From DASQFD01 sp035633255 (GTDB lineage Bacteria; Actinomycetota; Actinomycetes; Actinomycetales; Dermatophilaceae), in the NCBI GenBank assembly GCA_035633255.1, contig DASQFD010000102.1, forward strand, positions 1-7,975: DNA of 7,975 nucleotides. The letters are read 5' to 3'. Shown here piece by piece: positions 1-5,675 of the stretch (position 1 is its first letter; the number at the start of each line of letters is the position of its first letter). Under the pieces are notes generated by a model, which searched no databases, was not told the DNA's origin, and saw nothing but the letters and a program-made list of their open reading frames with translations. The translations under genes were made by a program, and so were the position numbers.

Positions 1-1
1 C

Positions 2-193
2 CATGAGGAGGTGCCGGTGCCGCCCGATGGCTCGAGCGCCGAGAGGGTGCGGGCGATGACCCAGGCGTGCGCCGACGCGCTCGGGTCCGCCGTCCGCGAG
101 CACCCGGCCGACTGGCACATGCTCCAGCGGGTCTTCGTCCGGGACCTCGACCCGGCGCGCCTCCCCGCGCAGGCCGAGGAGCCGGCGCCGTGA
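2..193 (+). CDS. Phosphatidylinositol mannoside acyltransferase, C-terminal end (5' truncated by window)
   Basis: Only the last 63 codons are present; the frame is open from base 2 and ends at TGA 191-193. Enzymes of this family (HtrB/LpxL-like acyltransferases, Rv2611c in M. tuberculosis) transfer an acyl chain to the mannose of phosphatidylinositol mannosides at the inner face of the membrane. The catalytic HX4D motif would lie upstream and cannot be seen. The call rests on the C-terminal block around DWHMLQRVFVRDLD, which resembles the conserved tail of actinobacterial PIM acyltransferases, and on the pimA gene that follows with a 4-base GTGA overlap, the usual neighbour in this operon. 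Identity as an LpxL-type acyltransferase is inference from this short tail plus context. Confidence 0.8.
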   Translation, partial: HEEVPVPPDGSSAERVRAMTQACADALGSAVREHPADWHMLQRVFVRDLDPARLPAQAEEPAP

Positions 194-1386
194 GGATCGG
201 GATGGTCTGCCCCTACTCCTTCGACGTGCCGGGCGGGGTGCAGTTCCACGTCCGTGACCTCGCCGAGCACTTCCGCGCCCGTGGCCACGAGGTGAGCGTG
301 CTGGCGCCGGCGGACGACGACGGAGGCCAGCTGCCGGCATACCTCGTGCCGTGCGGACGGGCCGTGCCGGTGCGCTACAACGGGTCGGTCGCCCGGCTCA
401 CCTTCGGCCCGGTCACCTCGGCGCGGGTGGGGCGCTGGCTGGACGGAGGCGACTTCGACGTGGTGCACCTGCACGAGCCGGTGGTCCCCAGCGTGTCGCT
501 GCTGACCCTGTGGGCGGTGACCGACACCCCGGTGGTCGCGACGTTCCACACGGCGAACCTGCGCTCGCGGGCGATGCACGCGGCCAACCCGGTGCTGCGG
601 CCCTCCCTGGAGAAGATCCGGGCCCGGATCGCCGTCTCCGAGGACGCCCGGCGCACCGTGCGCACCCACCTCGGGGGTGACGCCTACATCATCCCGAACG
701 GCGTGGAGGTGGCGCGCTTCGGTCACGGCGGGCCCGACCCCCGCTGGGCCGGCACGGCGGAGCGGCCCACCATCGGCTTCCTCGGGCGCATCGACGAGCC
801 GCGCAAGGGGCTCGGCGTGCTGCTCGCGGCGATGCCGGAGGTGCTGCGGGCGCACCCCGGGGCGCGGCTCGTCGTCGCGGGGCCGGGTGACGCCGAGGAC
901 GTGCGCCGGGACCTCCACCCCGCCGTGGGCGCGGCCACCGAGCTGCTCGGTGGCGTGAGCGAGGCGGACAAGGCGGCGATGCTGCGCTCGGTCGACCTCT
1001 TCGTCGCCCCGCACACCGGGGGTGAGAGCTTCGGCATCGTGCTGGTGGAGGCGATGGCCTCCGGCGCGCCGGTGGTCGCGAGCGACCTCGCGGCCTTCTC
1101 CGCGGTGCTCGGCGTGCCGTCCGCCGGGGTGCTGGTGCCGCCCGGCGACCCGGCGGCGCTCGCGCGCGGCATCACCGCGGTGCTCGGCGACCCGCACGGG
1201 CGGCGGCTGCTGGCCGGGGCCGGCCGGCTGCGGGCAGCGGACTTCGACTGGTCCGTGGTGGCGGAGCGCATCCAGGCGGTCTACGAGATGGCCATCGAGG
1301 GCGCCGACGGCGTGGTGGTGGACCCGCTCAGCCGCACGGGGCGCTGGGGCCGGCTGGTGCGCGGCACCCGGGGGAGCGAGCGGTGA
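190..1386 (+). CDS. pimA: PimA, GDP-mannose-dependent phosphatidylinositol alpha-mannosyltransferase
   Basis: Predicted 398-residue GT4-family glycosyltransferase (GT-B fold) that adds the first mannose from GDP-mannose to the 2-position of phosphatidyl-myo-inositol on the cytoplasmic side of the membrane, starting PIM, lipomannan and lipoarabinomannan synthesis. Visible motifs: the N-terminal loop PGGVQFHV (residues 14-21), HLHEP (93-97), ATFHT with His120 matching the essential His118 of mycobacterial PimA, IPNGVEV (168-174), GRIDEPRKGL with Arg200/Glu203/Lys206 for the diphosphate, and the EX7E pair Glu279/Glu287 in GGESFGIVLVE. The GTG at 190 overlaps the upstream stop as GTGA and gives the normal family N-terminus MRIGMVCPY; the frame stays open to base 67, but that extension matches nothing. 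The C-terminus is about 20 residues longer than in M. tuberculosis (378 aa, from memory), ending basic and probably disordered. Confidence 0.95.
   Translation: MRIGMVCPYSFDVPGGVQFHVRDLAEHFRARGHEVSVLAPADDDGGQLPAYLVPCGRAVPVRYNGSVARLTFGPVTSARVGRWLDGGDFDVVHLHEPVVPSVSLLTLWAVTDTPVVATFHTANLRSRAMHAANPVLRPSLEKIRARIAVSEDARRTVRTHLGGDAYIIPNGVEVARFGHGGPDPRWAGTAERPTIGFLGRIDEPRKGLGVLLAAMPEVLRAHPGARLVVAGPGDAEDVRRDLHPAVGAATELLGGVSEADKAAMLRSVDLFVAPHTGGESFGIVLVEAMASGAPVVASDLAAFSAVLGVPSAGVLVPPGDPAALARGITAVLGDPHGRRLLAGAGRLRAADFDWSVVAERIQAVYEMAIEGADGVVVDPLSRTGRWGRLVRGTRGSER
336..343 (+). repeat. GGCATACC octamer, copy 1 (in pimA)
   Basis: GGCATACC preceded by C, in the forward orientation, inside pimA codons for Pro-Ala-Tyr-Leu. 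It is one of four copies of the nonamer CGGCATACC in the window (others at 3265-3272, 4855-4862, 5469-5476, with the preceding C on the matching strand). See the findings for why it looks selected. Confidence 0.6.
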
Positions 1387-1988
1387 TCGACGTCCTGCAG
1401 GTGGTGACGATCGTCGTCGTCATGGTGCTGGCCGTCGCGTGGTACCTCTCCTACTCCGCCGCCCGGCTCGACCGGCTGCACGCCAAGGCGGAGGGGGCGA
1501 TGTCGGCGCTCGACGCCCAGCTCGTCCGGCGGGCGGAGGCGACGCTCGAGCTGGCCACGAGCGGAGCGCTCGACCCGGCGAGCGCGCTGCTCCTCGCCGA
1601 CGCCGCGACGGAGTCGCTGGAGCGGCAGACCGAGCACCCCGTGTGTGACGACCCGCTGGACGGGCAGCACTTCGCCGGGCGCGAGCGGGTCGAGTCCGAC
1701 GTCACCGGCGCCCTGCGGGCGGCGCTGACGCCCGAGGTCGTGGCGGTGGTGCGGGCCGACCGGGGCAGCGCGGGGGAGGAGGCGCTGGCGCGCGTGGAGG
1801 CGGCGGCGCTGCGGGTCCAGCTCGCCCGGCGGTTCCACAACGACGCGGTGCGGGAGGCGCGGCGGGTGCGGGCGAAGCGGCTGGTCCGGGCGTTCCGCCT
1901 GGCGGGGCACGCCGGGCTGCCCGAGCCGGTCGACTTCGACGACGGCCTGCCCGCCGGGCCGGTCGCGGCCCGGCCGGGCGCTGCCTGA
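1383..1988 (+). CDS. LemA-like membrane-anchored protein of unknown function in the PIM operon
   Basis: Predicted 201 residues. One N-terminal hydrophobic segment (about residues 4-22) is followed by a largely helical, charged domain. The block ALDAQLVRRAEATLELA (42-58) resembles the LemA-family 'IDVQLKRR.DLI..L' helix, and RRFHNDAVREARRVRAKR (149-166) resembles the LemA C-terminal 'R.YN.AV..YN' helix before its 'P.N..A' turn, so a divergent LemA fold with a single anchor and a cytoplasmic or surface helical bundle is the best guess. No catalytic motif and no Nudix box (GX5EX7REUXEEXGU) is visible. The GTG at 1383 overlaps the pimA stop as GTGA, so it is translationally coupled to pimA and is the last gene of this cluster. 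It sits where M. tuberculosis has Rv2609c, which I recall as a membrane protein with a MutT signature; if so, this is a shorter form without that domain. Function unknown. Confidence 0.6.
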   Translation: MIDVLQVVTIVVVMVLAVAWYLSYSAARLDRLHAKAEGAMSALDAQLVRRAEATLELATSGALDPASALLLADAATESLERQTEHPVCDDPLDGQHFAGRERVESDVTGALRAALTPEVVAVVRADRGSAGEEALARVEAAALRVQLARRFHNDAVREARRVRAKRLVRAFRLAGHAGLPEPVDFDDGLPAGPVAARPGAA

Positions 1989-2023
1989 CCTCGGCGGCGG
2001 CCTCGGGGCGGCGGGGCCACGCT

Positions 2024-2029
2024 TACACT
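2024..2029 (+). promoter_or_regulatory. Possible -10 box (TACACT) upstream of pdxS
   Basis: TACACT fits the actinobacterial SigA -10 pattern TANNNT and lies in a region otherwise almost free of A/T. It is 71 bases before the pdxS start, in the 111-base gap after the LemA-like gene. No convincing -35 is seen about 17 bases upstream (CCTCGG), which is common in this phylum. A transcript from here would start near 2036 with a leader of about 65 nt containing the small hairpin at 2052-2069. Confidence 0.45.
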
Positions 2030-2051
2030 GGTCGTCTGCCCGCGGCGGCCA

Positions 2052-2069
2052 CCGGCCGTCCCCGGCCGG
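2052..2069 (+). other. Small hairpin in the pdxS leader
   Basis: CCGGCCG (2052-2058) and CGGCCGG (2063-2069) form a 7-bp all-GC stem with a TCCC loop. It has no following T run, so it is not a classical terminator. It could be a leader structure or simply chance in GC-rich DNA. Confidence 0.35.
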
Positions 2070-2086
2070 GCCCCACCACCACCCCC

Positions 2087-2092
2087 GAAGGA
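2087..2092 (+). promoter_or_regulatory. Ribosome binding site of pdxS (GAAGGA)
   Basis: GAAGGA ends 7 bases before the GTG at 2100. It supports that GTG as the true start rather than an internal codon. Confidence 0.7.
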
Positions 2093-2099
2093 CACCGCC

Positions 2100-3023
2100 G
2101 TGACCGACGCCGTGAACCGCACCACCGACGGAACCGGCGCGCCCGAGCGCGGCACGCTGCGGGTCAAGCGCGGCATGGCCGAGATGCTCAAGGGCGGGGT
2201 GATCATGGACGTCGTCACCCCGGAGCAGGCCCGGATCGCCGAGGACGCCGGCGCGGTCGCCGTCATGGCCCTGGAGCGGGTGCCGGCCGACATCCGCGCG
2301 CAGGGCGGGGTCGCCCGGATGTCCGACCCGGACATGGTCGAGGGCATCATCGCCGCCGTCTCCATCCCGGTCATGGCCAAGGCGCGGATCGGGCACTTCG
2401 TCGAGGCGCAGGTGCTGCAGGCGCTCGGCGTGGACTACGTCGACGAGTCCGAGGTGCTCACCCCGGCTGACTACGCCAACCACATCGACAAGTGGGGCTT
2501 CACGGTGCCCTTCGTGTGCGGCGCGACGAACCTCGGGGAGGCGCTGCGGCGGCTGACCGAGGGGGCGGCGATGATCCGCTCCAAGGGGGAGGCGGGCACC
2601 GGCGACGTCTCCAACGCGACCACCCACATGCGGGCGATCCGCGGCGAGATCCGGCGGCTCGGCTCGATGTCCCACGACGAGCTCTACGTCGCGGCCAAGG
2701 AGCTCTCGGCGCCCTACGACCTCGTGGTGGAGGTGGCCGAGGCCGGCCGCCTGCCCGTCGTCCTCTTCACCGCGGGCGGGATCGCCACCCCCGCGGACGC
2801 GGCGATGATGATGCAGCTCGGCGCCGACGGCGTCTTCGTGGGGTCCGGCATCTTCAAGTCGGGGAACCCGGCGGCCCGCGCGGCCGCCATCGTCCGGGCG
2901 ACCACGTTCCACGACGACCCGGTCGAGGTGGCCAAGGCGTCCCGCGGGCTCGGTGAGGCGATGGTCGGCATCAACGTCGACGACCTCCCGGTGCCGCACC
3001 GGCTCGCCGACCGCGGCTGGTAG
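2100..3023 (+). CDS. pdxS: PdxS, PLP synthase (glutamine-hydrolysing) synthase subunit
   Basis: Predicted 307 residues with a TIM-barrel fold. In the DXP-independent vitamin B6 pathway PdxS condenses ribose 5-phosphate, glyceraldehyde 3-phosphate and ammonia (from PdxT) into pyridoxal 5'-phosphate in the cytoplasm; 12 PdxS normally bind 12 PdxT. Key residues are present: Asp37 in GGVIMDVVTPEQA, catalytic Lys94 in VMAKARIGHF, the YVDESEVLTPAD block (113-124), and the second swinging-arm Lys162 in RSKGEAGTGDV. All three are offset by 13 from B. subtilis Asp24/Lys81/Lys149, so the extra N-terminal residues form a short Thr/Gly-rich tail. The phosphate-binding GGIA and GVFVGSGIF segments are also seen. 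The GTG start at 2100 has a good ribosome binding site. It lies 10 bases upstream of pdxT, with which it surely forms one transcript; M. tuberculosis has a thioesterase gene between the two. Confidence 0.97.
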   Translation: MTDAVNRTTDGTGAPERGTLRVKRGMAEMLKGGVIMDVVTPEQARIAEDAGAVAVMALERVPADIRAQGGVARMSDPDMVEGIIAAVSIPVMAKARIGHFVEAQVLQALGVDYVDESEVLTPADYANHIDKWGFTVPFVCGATNLGEALRRLTEGAAMIRSKGEAGTGDVSNATTHMRAIRGEIRRLGSMSHDELYVAAKELSAPYDLVVEVAEAGRLPVVLFTAGGIATPADAAMMMQLGADGVFVGSGIFKSGNPAARAAAIVRATTFHDDPVEVAKASRGLGEAMVGINVDDLPVPHRLADRGW

Positions 3024-3033
3024 CCGGTCGTCC

Positions 3034-3699
3034 GTGACCGGCACGCCCGTCGCGCCCACGGTCGGCGTCCTCGCCCTGCAGGGTGACGTCCGCGAGCACC
3101 TGGCCGCGCTCGCCGTGAGCGGCGCCCGACCGGTGCCGGTGCGGCGGCCGGCCGAGCTGGACGCGGTCGACGCCCTGGTGCTGCCCGGCGGGGAGTCCAC
3201 GACCATCGACACGCTCCTGCGCGCCTTCGACCTGCAGGCGCCGCTGCGGGAGCGGATCGCGGCCGGTATGCCGGTCTACGGCTCGTGCGCGGGCATGATC
3301 CTGCTCGCCGACCGGGTGGAGGGTGCCGGCCCCGACCAGGAGACGCTCGGCGGGCTCGACGTCACCGTCCGGCGCAACGCCTTCGGCCGCCAGGTCCAGT
3401 CCTTCGAGGCGGACGTCGCGATGACCGCCGTCGAGCGGCCCGACGAGCCGGTGCGGGCCGTGTTCATCCGGGCGCCGTGGGTGGAGTCGGCCGGCCCGGG
3501 GGTCGAGGTCCTCGGGCGCGTGGCGGCCGGACCGGCCGCCGGTAGGATCGTCGCCGTCCGCCAAGGCGCCCTGCTCGCCACGTCCTTCCACCCGGAGGTG
3601 ACCGGCGACCACCGCGTCCACGCCCTGTTCGTCCGGCTCGTCGCCTCCACGGTGGCGCGGGCCCGGAGCCGCACCGGGCCCCGATCCGAGATCTCGTGA
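3034..3699 (+). CDS. pdxT: PdxT, PLP synthase glutaminase subunit
   Basis: Predicted 221-residue class I glutamine amidotransferase of the SNO/PdxT family. It hydrolyses glutamine and channels the ammonia to PdxS. The triad is intact: nucleophile Cys85 in YGSCAGMILLA, and His186 and Glu188 in TSFHPEV. The N-terminal GVLALQGDVREH (11-22), the oxyanion-loop PGGESTT (51-57) and the RRNAFGRQ..SFE block (113-125) are family hallmarks. The frame is open upstream to 2953 inside pdxS, but GTG 3034 is the only sensible start because it puts the N-terminus ten residues before the conserved GVLALQGD. There is no strong Shine-Dalgarno, so translation probably depends on coupling to pdxS, whose stop is 10 bases away. 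The C-terminal ~15 residues are basic and probably disordered. Confidence 0.96.
   Translation: MTGTPVAPTVGVLALQGDVREHLAALAVSGARPVPVRRPAELDAVDALVLPGGESTTIDTLLRAFDLQAPLRERIAAGMPVYGSCAGMILLADRVEGAGPDQETLGGLDVTVRRNAFGRQVQSFEADVAMTAVERPDEPVRAVFIRAPWVESAGPGVEVLGRVAAGPAAGRIVAVRQGALLATSFHPEVTGDHRVHALFVRLVASTVARARSRTGPRSEIS
3265..3272 (-). repeat. GGCATACC octamer, copy 2 (in pdxT, reverse orientation)
   Basis: Reads GGTATGCC on the + strand (CCGG on the left and G on the right), encoding Gly-Met-Pro with the codons GGT ATG CC. The GGT glycine codon is unusual here; elsewhere glycine before methionine uses GGC or GGG. Confidence 0.6.
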
Positions 3700-3701
3700 G
3701 G
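3698..3701 (+). promoter_or_regulatory. Ribosome binding site of yebC (GAGG)
   Basis: GAGG overlaps the pdxT stop codon and ends 8 bases before the ATG at 3710, so yebC has its own initiation site directly on the pdxT end. No separate promoter is apparent in this 10-base gap. Confidence 0.55.
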
Positions 3702-3709
3702 TCACCTGC

Positions 3710-4477
3710 ATGAGCGGCCACTCCAAGTGGGCCACCACGAAGCACAAGAAGGCGGCAGTCGACGCCAAGCGCGGCAAGCTCTTCGCCAAGCTCATCAAGA
3801 ACATCGAGGTGGCGGCGCGCACCGGCGGCGGTGACCCGGGGGGCAACCCCACGCTCTACGACGCCATCCAGAAGGCGAAGAAGTCCTCGGTCCCGAACGA
3901 CAACATCGACCGCGCGGTCAAGCGCGGCTCGGGCGCGGAGGCCGGCGCGGCCAGCTACGAGACGATCACCTACGAGGGCTACGCCCCGGGCGGCGTCGCG
4001 GTCCTCATCGAGTGCCTCACCGACAACCGCAACCGCGCCGCGGCGGAGGTCCGCACGGCGCTGACCCGCAACGGCGGCTCGCTCGCGGACCCGGGCTCGG
4101 TGTCCTACCTGTTCACCCGCAAGGGCGTGGTGATGGTGCCGAAGGCGCAGGCAGGCGGCGAGGTCAGCGACGACGACGTCCTCGAGGTCGTCCTCGACGC
4201 GGGGGCGGAGGAGGTCGACGACAACGGCGACACCTGGGAGGTCGTCAGCGAGGCCTCGGACGTCGTGGCGGTGCGCTCGGCGCTGCAGGCCGCCGGCATC
4301 GACTACGACTCGGCCGAGGCGTCGTGGGTGCCGAGCATGCAGGTGCCGCTCGACCTCGACGGGGCGCGCCGGATGATCCGGGTCGTCGAGGCGCTCGAGG
4401 ACTCCGACGACGTCCAGGACGTCTTCGCCAACGGCGAGGTCCCCGACGACGTGCTGGCCGCCCTCGAGGGGGACTGA
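3710..4477 (+). CDS. yebC: YebC/PmpR-family protein
   Basis: Predicted 255 residues, a typical length for the family. The N-terminus MSGHSKWATTKHKK is diagnostic, followed by DAKRGKLFAKLIKNI, the glycine-rich GGGDPGGNP..Y.AI..AK segment, PNDNIDRA (62-69), YEGYAPGGVAVLIECLTDNRNR and a C-terminal PLDLDGARRMIRVVEALEDSDDVQ.V..N block. Family members were long annotated as transcriptional regulators; more recent work ties YebC proteins to translation, easing ribosome stalling at proline-rich stretches. Which role applies here cannot be read from the sequence. The ATG start has a GAGG ribosome binding site. The gene is encoded just after pdxT and just before ruvC, a neighbour pairing also seen in distant bacteria (yebC-ruvC in E. 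coli), but the LexA box lies after yebC, so yebC itself is probably not SOS-regulated from it. Confidence 0.95.
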   Translation: MSGHSKWATTKHKKAAVDAKRGKLFAKLIKNIEVAARTGGGDPGGNPTLYDAIQKAKKSSVPNDNIDRAVKRGSGAEAGAASYETITYEGYAPGGVAVLIECLTDNRNRAAAEVRTALTRNGGSLADPGSVSYLFTRKGVVMVPKAQAGGEVSDDDVLEVVLDAGAEEVDDNGDTWEVVSEASDVVAVRSALQAAGIDYDSAEASWVPSMQVPLDLDGARRMIRVVEALEDSDDVQDVFANGEVPDDVLAALEGD

Positions 4478-4491
4478 CGCGCGTGTCGGTC

Positions 4492-4506
4492 CGCGGCCCG
4501 GCCGCG
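4492..4506 (+). other. GC hairpin just after yebC
   Basis: CGCGGC (4492-4497) can pair with GCCGCG (4501-4506) across a 3-base loop, 15 bases after the yebC stop. There is no T run. It may act as a weak terminator or processing barrier before the ruvC promoter, or be chance in a GC-rich spacer. Confidence 0.3.
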
Positions 4507-4515
4507 CCGCTCCCG

Positions 4516-4521
4516 TAGCGT
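4516..4521 (+). promoter_or_regulatory. Possible -10 box (TAGCGT) of the ruvCAB promoter
   Basis: TAGCGT fits TANNNT and ends 5 bases before the LexA-like palindrome, so the predicted transcription start (near 4528) lies inside the palindrome and LexA binding would block it. No -35 element is recognised. A second candidate, CATGCT at 4544-4549, would instead place the palindrome between -10 and -35; which is used cannot be told from sequence. Confidence 0.45.
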
Positions 4522-4526
4522 GATGG

Positions 4527-4542
4527 CCGAACACGTGTTCGG
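4527..4542. promoter_or_regulatory. LexA operator (SOS box), perfect 16-bp palindrome
   Basis: CCGAACACGTGTTCGG is identical to its reverse complement over all 16 bases and matches the Gram-positive/actinobacterial LexA consensus CGAAC-N4-GTTCG without a mismatch. It lies 27 bases before the ruvC start. Known biology: LexA represses DNA-repair genes through such boxes until RecA filaments trigger its self-cleavage. Inference: because ruvC, ruvA and ruvB overlap, all three are induced together by DNA damage. Confidence 0.88.
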
Positions 4543-4555
4543 ACATGCTGGCACC

Positions 4556-4563
4556 AGGGAGGA
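4556..4563 (+). promoter_or_regulatory. Ribosome binding site of ruvC (AGGGAGGA)
   Basis: AGGGAGGA ends 6 bases before the GTG at 4570, the strongest Shine-Dalgarno in the window. It fixes the GTG as the ruvC start. Confidence 0.75.
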
Positions 4564-4569
4564 CCGCCC

Positions 4570-5079
4570 GTGCGGGTGCTCGGAGTGGACCCGGGGCTGA
4601 CCCGGTGCGGGCTCGGCGTCGTCGACGGCCGGCCCGGCCGGGCGGCGCTCGTCGCGGTCGGCGTGGTGCGCACCCCGGCGGGCGGCGACCCCGGACAGCG
4701 GCTGGTCTACCTCGAGGCCGAGCTCGAGCGCTGGCTGGCCCGCTTCAGCCCCGACGTCGTCGCCGTGGAGCGGGTCTTCGCCGACGCCAACGTCACCTCG
4801 GTCATGACCACCGCCCACGCCACCGCGGTCGCGCTCCTCACGGCGAGCCGGCGCGGCATACCCGTGGTCTTCCACACGCCCACCGAGGTCAAGGCGTCGG
4901 TGACCGGCAGCGGGCGCGCCGGCAAGGCGCAGGTCACGGCCATGGTGACCCGCATCCTCGGGCTCGACGTCGCCCCCCGGCCGGCGGACGCCGCCGACGC
5001 CCTCGCGCTCGCCGTGTGCCACCTGTGGCGGGGAGCGGCGGTGGCGCGCCTGGCCGCGCTCGCCGAGGAGGCCCGGTGA
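4570..5079 (+). CDS. ruvC: RuvC, crossover junction endodeoxyribonuclease
   Basis: Predicted 169 residues, RNase H-like fold. A RuvC dimer resolves Holliday junctions by paired nicks on opposite strands, working with the RuvAB motor. The four metal-binding acidic residues are all present: Asp7 in LGVDPGLTRCG, Glu67 in VVAVERVF, and Asp140/Asp143 in RPADAADALALAVCH, almost exactly at the E. coli numbers (7, 66, 138, 141). The middle block NVTSVMTTAHATAV (74-87) has the actinobacterial form, with His where relatives often have Gln. HTPTEVKASVTGSGRAGKAQV is also typical. The GTG start is supported by a strong ribosome binding site and a LexA box upstream. It contains the only ATA isoleucine codon in the window, in a GGCATACC repeat. 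Confidence 0.97.
   Translation: MRVLGVDPGLTRCGLGVVDGRPGRAALVAVGVVRTPAGGDPGQRLVYLEAELERWLARFSPDVVAVERVFADANVTSVMTTAHATAVALLTASRRGIPVVFHTPTEVKASVTGSGRAGKAQVTAMVTRILGLDVAPRPADAADALALAVCHLWRGAAVARLAALAEEAR
4855..4862 (+). repeat. GGCATACC octamer, copy 3 (in ruvC)
   Basis: Forward orientation, preceded by C, encoding Gly-Ile-Pro with the codons GGC ATA CCC. The ATA is the only ATA codon I find in any gene of the window; isoleucine is otherwise ATC. Confidence 0.6.
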
Positions 5080-5675
5080 TCGCCTCCCTGGCCGGTGTGG
5101 TGGGGCACGTCGGCCTCGACCGGGTCGTCGTCGTGGTCGGTGGCGTGGGGCTCCTCGTCCACACGACCCCACGGACCGCCGCCGCGACCCGGGCGGGCCA
5201 CGAGGTCACCTTCTCCACCAGCCTGGTGGTGCGCGAGGACGCGCTGACGCTCTACGGCTTCGGCTCCCCCTCCGAGCGCGAGGTCTTCGAGACCGTCCAG
5301 ACCGTGTCCGGGGTCGGCCCCCGGCTCGCCCTGGCCATGCTGTCGGTCCTGACCCCCGACGAGCTCCGCGCGGCCCTCACCGCCGGCGACCTGCCCACCC
5401 TCCAGCAGGTGCCCGGCGTGGGGCGCAAGAGCGCCGAGCGGCTCGTCCTCGAGCTGCGCGACAAGGTGGGTATGCCGTCCGGCCCGACCGAGGGGGGCGT
5501 GCCCATCGCGGCCGGTCCCGGCTCCGGCTGGGAGGGCCAGGTCGGGGAGGCGCTCGTCGGGCTCGGGTGGACGGCCAGGCAGGCCGCCGACGCGGTGGCG
5601 GCGGTCGCACCCGCCGCGGAGGGCGCCGAGCTGCCGGCGCTGCTCAAGCTGGCGCTGCGGGAGCTGAAGCGGTGA
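5076..5675 (+). CDS. ruvA: RuvA, Holliday junction-binding subunit of the RuvAB helicase
   Basis: Predicted 199 residues, normal length. RuvA tetramers hold the four-way junction in a square-planar form and load RuvB hexamers. Domain I (about 1-62) is the OB fold, starting MIASLAGVVGH and ending VVREDALTLYGF. Domain II holds two helix-hairpin-helix motifs, VSGVGPRLALAMLS (78-91) and VPGVGRKSAERLVLEL (112-127). A Gly/Pro-rich linker leads to domain III (about 153-199, EALVGLGWTARQAADAV...), which contacts RuvB. The GTG start at 5076 overlaps the ruvC stop as GTGA and gives the canonical MIAS N-terminus; the frame is open much further upstream but only as a shadow of ruvC. Co-transcribed and translationally coupled with ruvC and ruvB. 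Confidence 0.97.
   Translation: MIASLAGVVGHVGLDRVVVVVGGVGLLVHTTPRTAAATRAGHEVTFSTSLVVREDALTLYGFGSPSEREVFETVQTVSGVGPRLALAMLSVLTPDELRAALTAGDLPTLQQVPGVGRKSAERLVLELRDKVGMPSGPTEGGVPIAAGPGSGWEGQVGEALVGLGWTARQAADAVAAVAPAAEGAELPALLKLALRELKR
5469..5476 (-). repeat. GGCATACC octamer, copy 4 (in ruvA, reverse orientation)
   Basis: Reads GGTATGCC on the + strand, followed by G, encoding Gly-Met-Pro with GGT ATG CCG in the RuvA linker region, again with the uncommon GGT codon. Confidence 0.6.

Noticed and set aside
67..189. Upstream extension of pimA to an ATG at base 67
   Set aside because: The added 41 residues are Arg/Pro-rich shadow of the acyltransferase end; the conserved PimA N-terminus begins at GTG 190.
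2030..2099. A riboswitch or T-box in the pdxS leader
   Set aside because: The leader is only about 65 nt with one small GC hairpin and no conserved riboswitch core; nothing recognised.
1281..3212. A 643-codon open frame on the minus strand opposite the LemA-like gene and pdxS
   Set aside because: Its composition is the Arg/Gly/Pro/His-rich pattern of a GC-rich shadow, it has no family motif, and the + strand carries unmistakable pdxS over the same bases.
4484..4521. A possible RecA-NDp (ClpR-type, LexA-independent) DNA-damage promoter, from GTGTCGGTC before ruvC
   Set aside because: The 9-mer is close to TTGTCRGTG, but the -10 that should follow after about 8 bases is absent; the nearest TANNNT is 24 bases away.
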